Below, piece by piece: positions 25,790 to 34,999 of a stretch of 64,000 nucleotides of DNA. How positions within the stretch are numbered: the stretch's first letter is position 1; each line of letters opens with the position of its first letter. Made by a program: the position numbers and the translations under genes. This DNA is from Mastigias papua (Eukaryota > Cnidaria > Scyphozoa > Rhizostomeae > Mastigiidae), in assembly GCA_964019165.1 (NCBI GenBank), contig OZ025268.1:12048359-12112358 (forward strand), written 5' to 3'. The notes below the pieces were generated by a model. The model searched no databases. It was given only the letters and a program-made list of their open reading frames with translations, and was not told where the DNA came from.

Positions 25790-28145
25790 GGATTACCTAC
25801 TATTAGATAGCATGATCATCTCTCTTTTTTTAGCATGTAATGTCAGGGAAAGGCCAATAGAGCCTATAACAAAGCCCTGACAAAGGAAGAAAGAGAAAGG
25901 AAAGTTAATTAGATAGGGAGATGAGATCCAGTTTGTTGATGTTAGATTTAAAGCAAGATAAGTAGTAGGATTCAGGAAAGGAAGTGGTAAGTAAGGTGTT
26001 CCAAAGTTTACAAGGTCTTGGAATGAAAGAAGATTTGTGGGAAAGAATTCGTGGATTGGATAGTATGACTTGGAAAGGGTGTGATTGACTAGAGCTTCTT
26101 GTGGGTCGAACATGCTTCAGGGGATCAGGAATAATACTCTTGATTTCCAGTGAGCAATGTCCATGAAAATATCGATAGAAAATGGACCGATCTGCAATCA
26201 GACGACGATGAGAGAGAGATTGGAGAGATTTGGTGAGGCTTGGATTATTTATGAGACGAATGGCTTTGGATTGGACTTTGTCAAGAAGATGTAGAGAAGA
26301 TCTGGGAGCACCACCCCAAACATGGGAGCAGTATTTCGGAGAAGGACGAATCTGAGATTTGTATATAGTCAGTAGCTGAGAAGGAGAGAAAAAGCCACGG
26401 GTTCTAGAAAGGAAGCCAAGTGTCTGAGATGCATGTTTAGCAGTGGAGTGGATGTGGGTTTTCCAAGAAAGATTGGATGACACTGAAAGACAAAGCTGAG
26501 AGAAAGAAGACGAAATATCCAGTTCACGGCCACTCATGAATACAGGGAGGAAATTTTGATGATGTTTACGTGAAATAACAACCTGTGCCGTCTTTCCATG
26601 ATTAAACTTAACACGGTTATCATTACCCCACATCTCTATGGTTGACAAGTCATTAGTGAGAAGTGAAGCTGAGGTGTTATGATAGGATGAGACATTGGAG
26701 TGGGAAAGATTTGGTGAATTAGTTGAAAAAGATGAACTTAGATAAGTATCATCGGCAAAAGAGTAAATACTGGAAGATGTAGAGGAAAGTAGGTCATTTA
26801 TGAAGAGGATGAATAAAACAGGCAAGATAACACAGCGCTGAGGTACATCAGAGGTGATAGAATGAGGTTCGGAGAGGAAGCCATCGACCCTAATTACAAT
26901 TAACATGCCAGAAAGAAAGCTAGCAATCCATTTAATGAGAGTGTTGTGCAGACCAAACATTGGCAGTTTAGCAAGGAGACCTTTGTGCCAGACATGATCA
27001 AAGGCTCTGGAGATATCAAGAGAAATCAATCTGCTCTCACGATAGGATTCTAGAGCAGAGGACCAAGTATGATCGGCGTAAGCTAGAAGGTAACATGTAG
27101 ATCTGGCTTGTCGAAAGCCATACTGGTGATCAGAAAGAAGGTTGTTTGTTTCAAGGAAGTCAAGTAGTTGTTTGGTGATGATAGTCTCCGTAGTCTTAGA
27201 GATGAGTGAAGTGATTGCAATAGGGCGATAGTTCGAAGGGTCAGACTTGTCCCCTTTTTTGGGGATAGGGAAAACGTGGGCAAGTTTCCAAGAAGAAGGA
27301 AATATACCAACAGAGTAGGAAAGATGAAAGAGTTTGTTGAGAACAGGTGCGAGTTCGGAGGCACAGGTTTTAAGTACTATAGCTGGGATACCATCAGGGC
27401 CTTTGGATTTAAAGGTGTTGAGCTGGAGAAGGGTTTTGCGAACCTTGCGTGTGGAGAACTTAACAGGTGGCATTGTGAGGGTGGATGTAGGGTAGAGAGG
27501 AGGTTGGGAGTCTTCATCATTGAGATTGGAATTGGAAGCAAAGCTAGATGCAAAAAGGTTGGCCTTAGATGAAGGAGTGCATGAAAAAGAGCCAGAGTTG
27601 TTTTTGAGAGGCGGAAAAGAAGAGTAACATAAGTTTTGTGAGACAACTTTGGCTAAGGGCCAAAAGGAGCGAGATCCAGTCTGGCAGGAAGCAATTTTGT
27701 GGTTGATACGATTGACAAAAGAGGTTTTGACATTGTTAAAAATAGATTTTGAGCATAGATTACGTGCTTGTACAAATAAAGCTCTGGATTGTGGAGTTTG
27801 AATGAACTTCCACTGTTTGAAGCGATTGTTTATGGTCTTCACAGCTTTAGAACACTGGGAATTGAACCATTTTGGAGAATTTTTCTTGCCAGGCTTAAAG
27901 GAAGAGGGAATGAAAAGATCCATACCAAGTAGAATTCCATTTGTAATAAATGAGGCAAAAGAGGAAGGATCATTAGAGATGTCAGAGTGCCAGGGATATG
28001 AGGAGTAAAAGGTGCGAAGAGAGTCCCAGTCAGCTTTGCTAAAGTGAAATACCTTTTGAGTAGAGAAAGACTTATCGCGATGGGAGACAAGGATGTCAAA
28101 GAAAGCTAATATACCAGTTACCTTAGGATTACTGGATGCAAGCAT
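25790..28145 (-). mobile_element. Jockey-group LINE, copy 2, long RT ORF without endonuclease
   Basis: A single 746-codon ORF (28145-25905) encodes a non-LTR RT. In order: a linker with NSPKWFNSQCSKAVKTINNR, KSKGPDGIPA, DKSDPSNYRPIAITSL, GFRQARSTC, motif A SLDISRAFDHVWHKG, motif B VPQRCVILPVLF (the usual Gly is Arg), motif C SFADDTYLSSSF with both catalytic Asp, and a thumb ending YRYFHGHCSLEIK. The apurinic endonuclease normally found upstream is absent, so the copy is 5'-truncated. The 3' end coincides with that of copies 1 and 3 (CCTGACA...). The openness of the frame suggests recent insertion. The motif B substitution probably weakens activity (inference). Confidence 0.9.
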
Positions 28146-28199
28146 ATTACAGGTTTATGGCTCAGATTTAATTGTGTACCTGTGTGGAGAAGATTTGTG

Positions 28200-28416
28200 A
28201 TCAACCACTAGGTCATAGCCGTAGTCATTCCTGTCAGATGATGAGCTATATTATATATGTTATACACTGTTACAATTATACTACTAGATTTTACAACGCC
28301 CTCTATGTTAGACGTGAAGTATGCAGGAGACAATACGTGATATAGCTCATTGATATCTCACTGTAAAGAACATTTTGAAGAATTATGAGCTTATTTTATA
28401 TACTGGAGACTAGCTT
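28200..28416. other. Unassigned sequence left of the palindrome
   Basis: No coding potential. It has a SINE- or MITE-like look (GAGGGCGTTGTAAAAT read on the minus strand) but no paired ends. Confidence 0.2.
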
Positions 28417-29004
28417 AGTACTGATAGCCCGTTAAACGCTGGCTCCCCTATCCCCAGTTCAAAAGGTTATAGATTAGCCTTGGAAAGACTAACGCTGTGC
28501 CCCCATGAAAGCTGCATGGTCTGCATTTTCGAGGAGCAAGGATCCAAAAACTCGGATAGGATCACGAGAAGGTCATGGAATCATCATGGGTCTCTGTCAT
28601 GGAGCACGAGACCTTCGGCCTGTATTTCGTAAATCGAGGAAAATTATGAGAAAAAATTGCGCACAAAATGCTCGGATACCTGCGCTAGGCTACGGGGCTG
28701 TACATAAAAAGGAAGAAAGTCAAGAAGCCCCGTAGCCTAGCGCAGGTATCCGAGCATTTTGTGCGCAAATTTTTCTCATAATATTCCTCGATTTACAAAA
28801 TGCAAGGCCGAAGGTCACATGCTCCATGACAGAGGCCCATGATGTCACCTTCTCATAATCCTATGCGAGCTTTTTGGATCCTTGCTCCTCGAAAATGCAG
28901 ACCATGCAGCTTTCATGGGAGCACAGCGTTGGTCTTTCCAAGGTTAGTCTGTAACCTTTTGAACTGGGGATAGGGGAGCCGGCGTTTAGCGGGCTATCAG
29001 TACT
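28417..29004. repeat. 588 bp near-perfect palindrome
   Basis: Two arms of about 280 bp (28417-28699 and 28726-29004) are reverse complements with few mismatches and flank a loop of about 26 bases. Outer tips are AGTACTGATAGCCCG and CGGGCTATCAGTACT. There is no coding capacity in common with a known transposase. It abuts the truncated LINE tail on its right. It could be a fold-back MITE or an inverted-duplication insertion. No clear target-site duplication was found. Confidence 0.9.
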
Positions 29005-29009
29005 TACCA

Positions 29010-29582
29010 TACTAAAGAGCAATAATACAACATTAGAACAGATAAAGCTCTGGACAAGAATCTTCATTTCATGAAAAGCAACAAATCTTTTAAGTCTTGT
29101 TAAAACGTTGAGTTGTGATGCAGCTTTTCTACAAAATTTTGAGAGAGATGCTTTTCAACGTTTTGCTTATAATTTAGGTAGATTCCTAGTAACTTTACCA
29201 TTTCTTCCGATTTTATTAGTTCACCTTTGATATTTAGATTTTCTCCATTATTTCTTTGACTTTTGAAATATACGCCATATACGTCATATTTTTTGCTGGA
29301 TTTCTACTATATCGCCTCTTTAGCCTGGTTCTTGTACAAATTCCTTCTTAATTCACGAGTCGTAAAAGGAGCGTTATTTCCCTGCAAAACCCTTGGCTTT
29401 CAGAGAGGCATATTTATATGACAATATTTCAAAAGTACAGACAAGGTTATCATAAGCTTGGTCATGATCATCAAAAGCAACAAAATTTGCTAGTTTTACA
29501 TCTGAAAGGGAAATTTTGTTATCAAACTTTTTGTAGCTAAGGTACTTTATGATTTTAGGCTTAAGTCTAGAAGGTGAGACTT
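29010..29582 (-). mobile_element. CR1/L2-like LINE: RT tail (downstream of Copia insertion)
   Basis: Immediately left of the Copia element the minus strand continues the LINE whose endonuclease lies right of it. A linker PKIIKYLSYKKFDNKISLSD with a frameshifted NAPFxxRELRRNLYK-type segment is followed directly, near 29300, by the post-catalytic region (SEEMVKLLGIYLNYKQNVEK, then HEMKILVQSFICSN). The whole catalytic palm (motifs A, B, C) is therefore deleted. Several stops mark it as dead. Confidence 0.75.
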
Positions 29583-29727
29583 TGTTGATCGATATCTTAC
29601 CGTCTATACTAATATGGTCCTATCCTACAACTAGCCTAACTGAGATACAGCGAACATAACAATAAAAGGGGATTACCCCAACAAAACAATACAATAGATA
29701 ATCTAACTTGACAAATCACGTCCAACA
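29583..29727 (-). repeat. Copia 3' LTR
   Basis: 145 bp, identical to the copy at 33869-34013. On the minus strand this is the downstream (3') LTR. Confidence 0.95.
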
Positions 29728-29745
29728 GTCTCCCACTTGATTTGT

Positions 29746-30195
29746 TCAGTTCTTTGGATAAACCTGAAGTCCCATCTCATTACGACACTTAACAAATTTG
29801 TTCTTTGAGACCGATTTTGTTAGTATATCAGCAGTCATATTCTCTGTCATGCAATATTCGAGTTGGATGTCACCACGCTTAACAACATCACGCAAGAAAT
29901 GAAAACGAATGTCGATATGTTTTGCTCGAGTATGCTTAACTGGGTCTTTTGCAATCGCAATTGCGCCTTGATTGTCCTCCTTGATAATAATTGGCTTATC
30001 AACAATCACGCCAAAACTGGCTAACAATAATTTTAACCATATAGCTTCCTGCACTGCATAGCTCAAAGCAATGTACTCTGCTTCCGAAGTCGATAAAGCA
30101 ATGACAGGCTGTTTTTTGCTAAGCCAGCTAATCGCTCCACCTCCATAAACAAACAAATTCCCACTTATCGATTTTCGATCGTCTAAGTTTCCTGC
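29746..30195 (-). CDS. Copia RNase H C-terminus (after in-frame TGA)
   Basis: Same frame as the RT part, directly after the TGA at 30196. Motifs GGGAISWLSKKQPVIALSTS, EAEYIAL (catalytic Glu) and HTRAKHIDIRFHFLRD are complete Copia RNase H landmarks. The polyprotein stop at 29746 lies a few bases before the polypurine tract. The TGA stands where a Trp (TGG) is usual in this family, so it is probably a single point mutation. Confidence 0.85.
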   Translation of the reverse strand, partial: AGNLDDRKSISGNLFVYGGGAISWLSKKQPVIALSTSEAEYIALSYAVQEAIWLKLLLASFGVIVDKPIIIKEDNQGAIAIAKDPVKHTRAKHIDIRFHFLRDVVKRGDIQLEYCMTENMTADILTKSVSKNKFVKCRNEMGLQVYPKN

Positions 30196-32055
30196 TCAAT
30201 CGGAATCCGAGAATCCAACAATGTCACAATCCTTTCTGTATGACAAAGCATACTGTGCAGTTCCCTTCAAATATCGTAAAATACGTTTTGCTGCTGTAAG
30301 ATGACTTTGATTTGGACTGCCACAAAACTGTGCAACTACTCCCACTGCATAAGAGGTGTCTGGTCTTGTAGCAATAGCAGTGTACAACAAGCTCCCAACC
30401 AATGACTGATAGAGTGCTTTATCCACAGGTTGACTGAAACCATCATCCTTGCATAATTTTACATTAATATCTGTAGGCGTTGACACAATTTTTGAGTCTG
30501 ACATATTAAACTTCTTTAGCATGTTTTCAATGTACTGATTCTGATGAAGGTACACGGTGCTGTTCTCCTTGTTTTGCACAATCGAAATTCCAAGACAGTA
30601 GTGCAATTTTCCCATGTCTTTCATTTTAAACCTGTCACAAAGAATCGCTTTAATTTCATCCATAACATGTTGAGTTTCCGTCAATACTAGAAGGTCATCA
30701 ACGTAAACTGCAATAATAACAAATGGATCACACTTAATGTAGACACATGGGTCCGCCTCCGATTGAGAAAAGCCAATAGATAATAAGAATGTATCGAAAA
30801 CTTGGTTCCAACAACGTGGGGATTGCTTTAGACCATAAAGCGAACGCTTCAATTTACAAACTTTGGATTCTTGACCACGTACTGCATATCCATCAGGTTG
30901 TTCCATGTATATTTCCTGATCAACTACTCCATTTAAGAAGGCTGTTACTACATCCATTTGATGTAAAAGTAGGTCATTTTGAATAGCAAAGTCCAGCAGG
31001 GTTCGAATAGTGTCAAATTTTACCACGGGAGCAAAAGTTTCTTCACAATCCAGTCCATGTACTTGCTCAAAACCTCTAACTACCAGTCTTCCCTTAAATC
31101 GTTCAATAGATCCATCACTTTGATATTTGATACGAAATACCCATTTGTTTGTGAGAACTTTCCTATTGCTTGGTCGATCAACTAGACCCCAAGTTTTGTT
31201 TTCCATTAGTGCTTTGTATTCTGCATCAGCTGCTGCTTTCCACTCTTGAGCATGTTCTCCTTCGAGGGCCTGTTTTATTGTAGTTGGTTCTGATATATCT
31301 CCACTACTAATAAGTGCAAAATGGCATTTAGGTCCTTCTTCAAACTTAATCTCACTGGCATTATGAACTGCCATTTCATGTCCATATTCTTCCTCAAAAG
31401 TCCATGGTCTTTTGCCCTTTGTTGCTCTACTTGAAAGTTCCCTTCTCTGTAGCCATGTACCTTTCACTTTTACCATATAATTCTGTGCTGGTATTTCTGC
31501 ATCTTCAGTCTCTTCATTTCTGCATGTCTTTGACATACTCCCACTTGCCTCATTATCATTGCTCTCATTTTCATCTGGAGCATACTTAGCTTCAATATCT
31601 TTTTCACTAACCTTCTTTCTTTGAATATCACTTTCATCAAAGATAACATCTCTTCTGACAACATCTCTCTTTGCTTCATTGTACAGTCTAAAACCTCTTG
31701 AATGAAAAGAATAACCCACTAGTCTGTACTTCTCAGCTTTTGAATCTAACTTTCTTCTCTGTTTGTCTTGCACATGAGCATATGCATTGCAGCCAAATAT
31801 CCTCATGTAACCGAGCTCAGGTGTTCTACCATACCACCTCTCATATGGGGTTACTTCACCTTCTACCCCTCTGGTAGGAATTCTGTTCTTTATATAGACT
31901 GCCATGTTTAATGCTTCTCCCCATAATGATCTTGGAAGTTCTGCTTGGGCAAGCATTGCTCTGGCCATTTCAATGATAGTTCTGTTAAGGCGCTCTGACA
32001 CACCATTTTGCTGAGGTAAATATGGGGCTGTCCTCTGGTGTCTTATACCTTTCAT
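30196..32055 (-). CDS. Copia integrase end, reverse transcriptase and part of RNase H
   Basis: 619 codons in a different frame from the preceding ORF because of the frameshift near 32130. It begins in the integrase core (HQRTAPYLPQQNGVSERLNR, with the catalytic Glu) and runs through the RT: WVFRIKYQSDGSIERFKGRL, motif A HQMDVVTAFLNG, SLYGLKQSPRCWN, and the catalytic motif YVDDLLVL. RNase H begins with GFSDSD and is cut by a TGA at 30196-30198. Listed start codons are incidental. Confidence 0.9.
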   Translation of the reverse strand: MKGIRHQRTAPYLPQQNGVSERLNRTIIEMARAMLAQAELPRSLWGEALNMAVYIKNRIPTRGVEGEVTPYERWYGRTPELGYMRIFGCNAYAHVQDKQRRKLDSKAEKYRLVGYSFHSRGFRLYNEAKRDVVRRDVIFDESDIQRKKVSEKDIEAKYAPDENESNDNEASGSMSKTCRNEETEDAEIPAQNYMVKVKGTWLQRRELSSRATKGKRPWTFEEEYGHEMAVHNASEIKFEEGPKCHFALISSGDISEPTTIKQALEGEHAQEWKAAADAEYKALMENKTWGLVDRPSNRKVLTNKWVFRIKYQSDGSIERFKGRLVVRGFEQVHGLDCEETFAPVVKFDTIRTLLDFAIQNDLLLHQMDVVTAFLNGVVDQEIYMEQPDGYAVRGQESKVCKLKRSLYGLKQSPRCWNQVFDTFLLSIGFSQSEADPCVYIKCDPFVIIAVYVDDLLVLTETQHVMDEIKAILCDRFKMKDMGKLHYCLGISIVQNKENSTVYLHQNQYIENMLKKFNMSDSKIVSTPTDINVKLCKDDGFSQPVDKALYQSLVGSLLYTAIATRPDTSYAVGVVAQFCGSPNQSHLTAAKRILRYLKGTAQYALSYRKDCDIVGFSDSD

Positions 32056-32081
32056 CTTGAGATACTCTGTGAATTCTTTAC

Positions 32082-33788
32082 TTACATATTCTCCACCATT
32101 GTCAGTTCTGAGAGCTTTAATTCTTTTCCTTTATCATTTGAAACTTCTGCTTCGAATTCTTTAAATTTCTTTAACACTTCACTTTTCTCTTTCATAAAAT
32201 ACACCCTAGAGCACCTTGAATAATCATCAGTGAAGCTAACAAAGTAACGTGCCCCACCCAATGTTTCTGTCATTGGCCCACATACATCACTGTACACCAA
32301 GTCTAACACATCATTGGCCTTACTGTCAACAGCTTTTGGGAATGGCTTTCTTGACATCTTTCCTTCAACACATGTTTCACAAAATGGTTGTGCCCCTCTT
32401 AATTCCTCTGATTTTAAATTAATTCCTCTCACCTTATTATTACTTATAGCATCACAGATTCTTTCATGACTTGCATGCCCAAGCCTTTGATGCCATAAAT
32501 CTAGTCCTCCTGCTTGATTACTTTCATTCACAGTGCAACAGCTATCCTTAATATCACACCTCCCACTTTGGTCTTCACAATGAAGGTAATATAGCTTTCC
32601 ACAACTACTTCCAGTTGCTTGCAAAAATCCTGAAGGTGAGTAAACCCTGGCCTTTCCATTTTCAAAGTGTATCTTATTTCCCTTTGAGTCTGCTGCGTGC
32701 ACAGAAAACAGATTGACAGCTAATTTTGGCACAAACAGTGTATCCCCTAAAGTGCAATTATGTACTTTGCCTCCCAACCTTGTCTTAATTCTTACTGTGA
32801 CAATCCCGTATGCCTTTAAAATATCTGAATCACCTAATCTCACCTCTTCCGGTATACTGAACGCTCTATAATTCTCAATTAACTTTTCATCCCAGATCAT
32901 ATGACTTGTAGCCCCTGAGTCAATTATCCAAACCCCCGGTACTTGCGTTTTTCCACTCATCAAGGTTGTAAAGGCCCCATCAAATGCATCACTTTCACCT
33001 TCTACTACTTTTGCATTATGCTGTAAGGTACCCCGATACCTCTCTGCTCTGCAATCTCGCTTAAAATGCCCCTCCTGTCCACAATTAAAACATCTCATCC
33101 GTCCCCTTTGTGCTGGAACTCTGTGACCTTGAGCTAATGACTTCCCTTTCATGCCAAATAGTGCTGAGTCACTTCCTGTCTTGGAGAACTCCTCGCTCTG
33201 GTGCTTTCTCTCAAAATCTTCCAGCATTGAAATAACAAAATCAAGCTTCGGTACTTCATCTCGTGACTCTAAAGCTAAAACCAATGACGCAAAGCTTTCG
33301 GTCAAACTCATCAATAAAATACACACTTGTATTTCCTCTTCTATTGGCGTCTCTACTGCTCGCAACTTATCAATCAAATCCTTGAACTCCCTAACATGAT
33401 CCACAACTGTTGTCCCTTCTCGCATTCGTAAACTAAAGAAGGCTTTCATTAGAAATAGCTTTCTACTTATCGTTTTACCTTCAAAATGCTTCTTTAAAGT
33501 GTCCCAAATTCCTTGAGGTGTATCATCGCATGAAGTAACCAAGTAGATTTTTGAATCGCTTATGTTTGTTGTTATCATCGCAATAGTTCTGTTGCAATTC
33601 CGTATGTATTTGAGCTTTACTTCTTCGCTGTCGTCATTTGCTGGGGGTTTCTCTGAACCGTCAATAAAACCCCACAAATCCTTTGCACGGAGTATGTTCT
33701 TTAGCTTAAATGACCAGTTTCCCCAGTTTGAATCTCCAAGAGGCTCCAAAGTCCACTTGTCCTCCGACATTTTGTATTCCTGTCGCAA
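32082..33788 (-). CDS. Copia Gag-protease-integrase (N-terminal part of polyprotein)
   Basis: 568 codons. Gag domain at about residues 10-200 (starts with a WTLEPLGDSNWGNW-type segment), zinc knuckle CFNCGQEGHFKRDC at about 230-245, aspartic protease active site WIIDSGATSHM at about 285-295, integrase zinc-binding region with HQRLGH and CETC, then the catalytic core with FTDDYSRC. Near 32130 a one-base change in an A-rich run (AAAGGAAAAGAA) shifts the frame, so the integrase TDNGGEY motif is read in the next frame and the ORF ends early. In the intact family this would be one polyprotein. Confidence 0.9.
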   Translation of the reverse strand: MRQEYKMSEDKWTLEPLGDSNWGNWSFKLKNILRAKDLWGFIDGSEKPPANDDSEEVKLKYIRNCNRTIAMITTNISDSKIYLVTSCDDTPQGIWDTLKKHFEGKTISRKLFLMKAFFSLRMREGTTVVDHVREFKDLIDKLRAVETPIEEEIQVCILLMSLTESFASLVLALESRDEVPKLDFVISMLEDFERKHQSEEFSKTGSDSALFGMKGKSLAQGHRVPAQRGRMRCFNCGQEGHFKRDCRAERYRGTLQHNAKVVEGESDAFDGAFTTLMSGKTQVPGVWIIDSGATSHMIWDEKLIENYRAFSIPEEVRLGDSDILKAYGIVTVRIKTRLGGKVHNCTLGDTLFVPKLAVNLFSVHAADSKGNKIHFENGKARVYSPSGFLQATGSSCGKLYYLHCEDQSGRCDIKDSCCTVNESNQAGGLDLWHQRLGHASHERICDAISNNKVRGINLKSEELRGAQPFCETCVEGKMSRKPFPKAVDSKANDVLDLVYSDVCGPMTETLGGARYFVSFTDDYSRCSRVYFMKEKSEVLKKFKEFEAEVSNDKGKELKLSELTMVENM

Positions 33789-33852
33789 GCTACTTCTACC
33801 TCTTTACCTTGGATTCCTTGATTTCCTGGCTTCGTACTTTACCTAAGAAGGG

Positions 33853-33865
33853 CTGGGCCCATAAC
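33853..33865 (-). promoter_or_regulatory. Copia primer-binding site (initiator-Met tRNA)
   Basis: Three bases after the 5' LTR the minus strand reads GTTATGGGCCCAG. This is complementary to the CTGGGCCCATAAC anticodon-arm sequence of animal initiator-Met tRNA and is the classic internal priming site of copia-type elements. Confidence 0.85.
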
Positions 33866-33868
33866 ATA

Positions 33869-34013
33869 TGTTGATCGATATCTTACCGTCTATACTAATA
33901 TGGTCCTATCCTACAACTAGCCTAACTGAGATACAGCGAACATAACAATAAAAGGGGATTACCCCAACAAAACAATACAATAGATAATCTAACTTGACAA
34001 ATCACGTCCAACA
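33869..34013 (-). repeat. Copia 5' LTR
   Basis: 145 bp, identical to the copy at 29583-29727. On the minus strand this is the upstream (5') LTR and should hold the promoter. Confidence 0.95.
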
Positions 34014-34018
34014 GACTT

Positions 34019-34820
34019 CATAACCGATAAAAAAAGGGCCATGATAGTCACTTATGCCTATTTAAAAAACCGAAGTTTTTGAATGCATCTCGACCAATCT
34101 GTGAGAAATACATCTATAAAAGAATTGCTATTTTTGGTAAAACATGTTTTGATAGTTACTAAGTTAGACAAACCATAGGTATCAGAAAAGGAAACCAAAC
34201 TGTTGTATCCGGTATCCTGATTGTTTAAGGTATCAAAGTTAGTATCTCCCACTACAATAATGTTTTCATATGTATCTAAAGCGGAATTTAGTGCGATTGA
34301 AAGATCTTTAAAAAAGCAGCGATACTACTGGATTCTGGGGGCCGATATACACTACAAAAATCCATTTCTTTTTACTTACTATCAATTCAGAGCACAAAAT
34401 CTCTAGAGAAGGAGCATCTAGTACTGGGACACGATTACAAACAACACCTTTCCTAGCATGTAGCACAATACCTCCACTAAATTCATACCTATCACGACTA
34501 AAAGGTTTTTGGTAATTATTTACTAAGAAAGATTCGGTTTGAAAATCAGAATTCAAATTCGTTTCCTCAATGACATGAGCATCCGTTATGCATCTGTCCA
34601 TTAGTACTCTCAAATCAATAATCTTATTTCTACTATTGATATTTAAAAAGTCGAAGAGTGCGTGGTTTTGATATTCTGTCCTAAGGTTGAAAAGTTTATC
34701 AATATAAAATGAATTATTAGATTCTGAAATATCTGCTAGAATAGGCGACGGCAACGATGACTCCATAAGGGATATGCTATTGTCTTTTCGGGAGCTTGCA
34801 GGTTGTAAACTACAAGTCAT
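34019..34820 (-). mobile_element. CR1/L2-like LINE: endonuclease domain
   Basis: The minus strand gives the apurinic endonuclease of the LINE split by Copia. FDFLNINSRNKIIDLRVLMD is a degraded N-terminal segment with the usual LN(I/V)NS motif, followed by DAHVIEETNL (catalytic Glu region), a FSGGIVLHARKG segment, a frameshift, then MGDTNFDTLNNQD (a GDFN-like motif) and FIDVFLTD. The Copia insertion point lies just after it, in the linker to RT. Confidence 0.75.
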
Positions 34821-34999
34821 AAACGGGGGAAAGGAAAATCTACCTATTTGTGAAACAATATGCGAGAGATCTACATGACCTAGTCACATTCCATATAAGA
34901 AATCGATAGAATTACCTGTTACTATATATGAACCATATATATTCAGTTGTTATAATCTCCAATAGTCTAAATGCCTAATTTAAATGTTGTCCTGTTTGA

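Larger units (their letters stand above)
29583..34013 (-). mobile_element. Complete young Copia-type LTR retrotransposon
   Basis: A 4431 bp element in minus orientation. Both LTRs (29583-29727 and 33869-34013) are 145 bp, identical in every base, and begin TGTT and end AACA. The direct repeat GACTT at 29578-29582 and 34014-34018 is the 5 bp target duplication. The primer-binding site GTTATGGGCCCAG (minus strand, 33865-33853) is complementary to the anticodon-arm region of initiator-Met tRNA, as in copia-type elements. The purine tract CAAGTGGGAGAC precedes the 3' LTR. Order is gag, protease, integrase, RT, RNase H, which is Copia order. Only two lesions were found. The very short LTRs recall the GalEa-like Copia group (inference). 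Confidence 0.95.

Noticed and set aside
27276..28008. Plus-strand ORFs opposite LINE copy 2
   Set aside because: Shadows of the 746-codon RT ORF on the minus strand.
28505..28735. ORF in the palindrome arm as a transposase
   Set aside because: The peptide has no transposase motif, and the mirrored arm encodes a different frame. The palindrome appears non-coding.
33151..33846. Plus-strand ORFs opposite the Copia gag
   Set aside because: Shadows of the minus-strand polyprotein.
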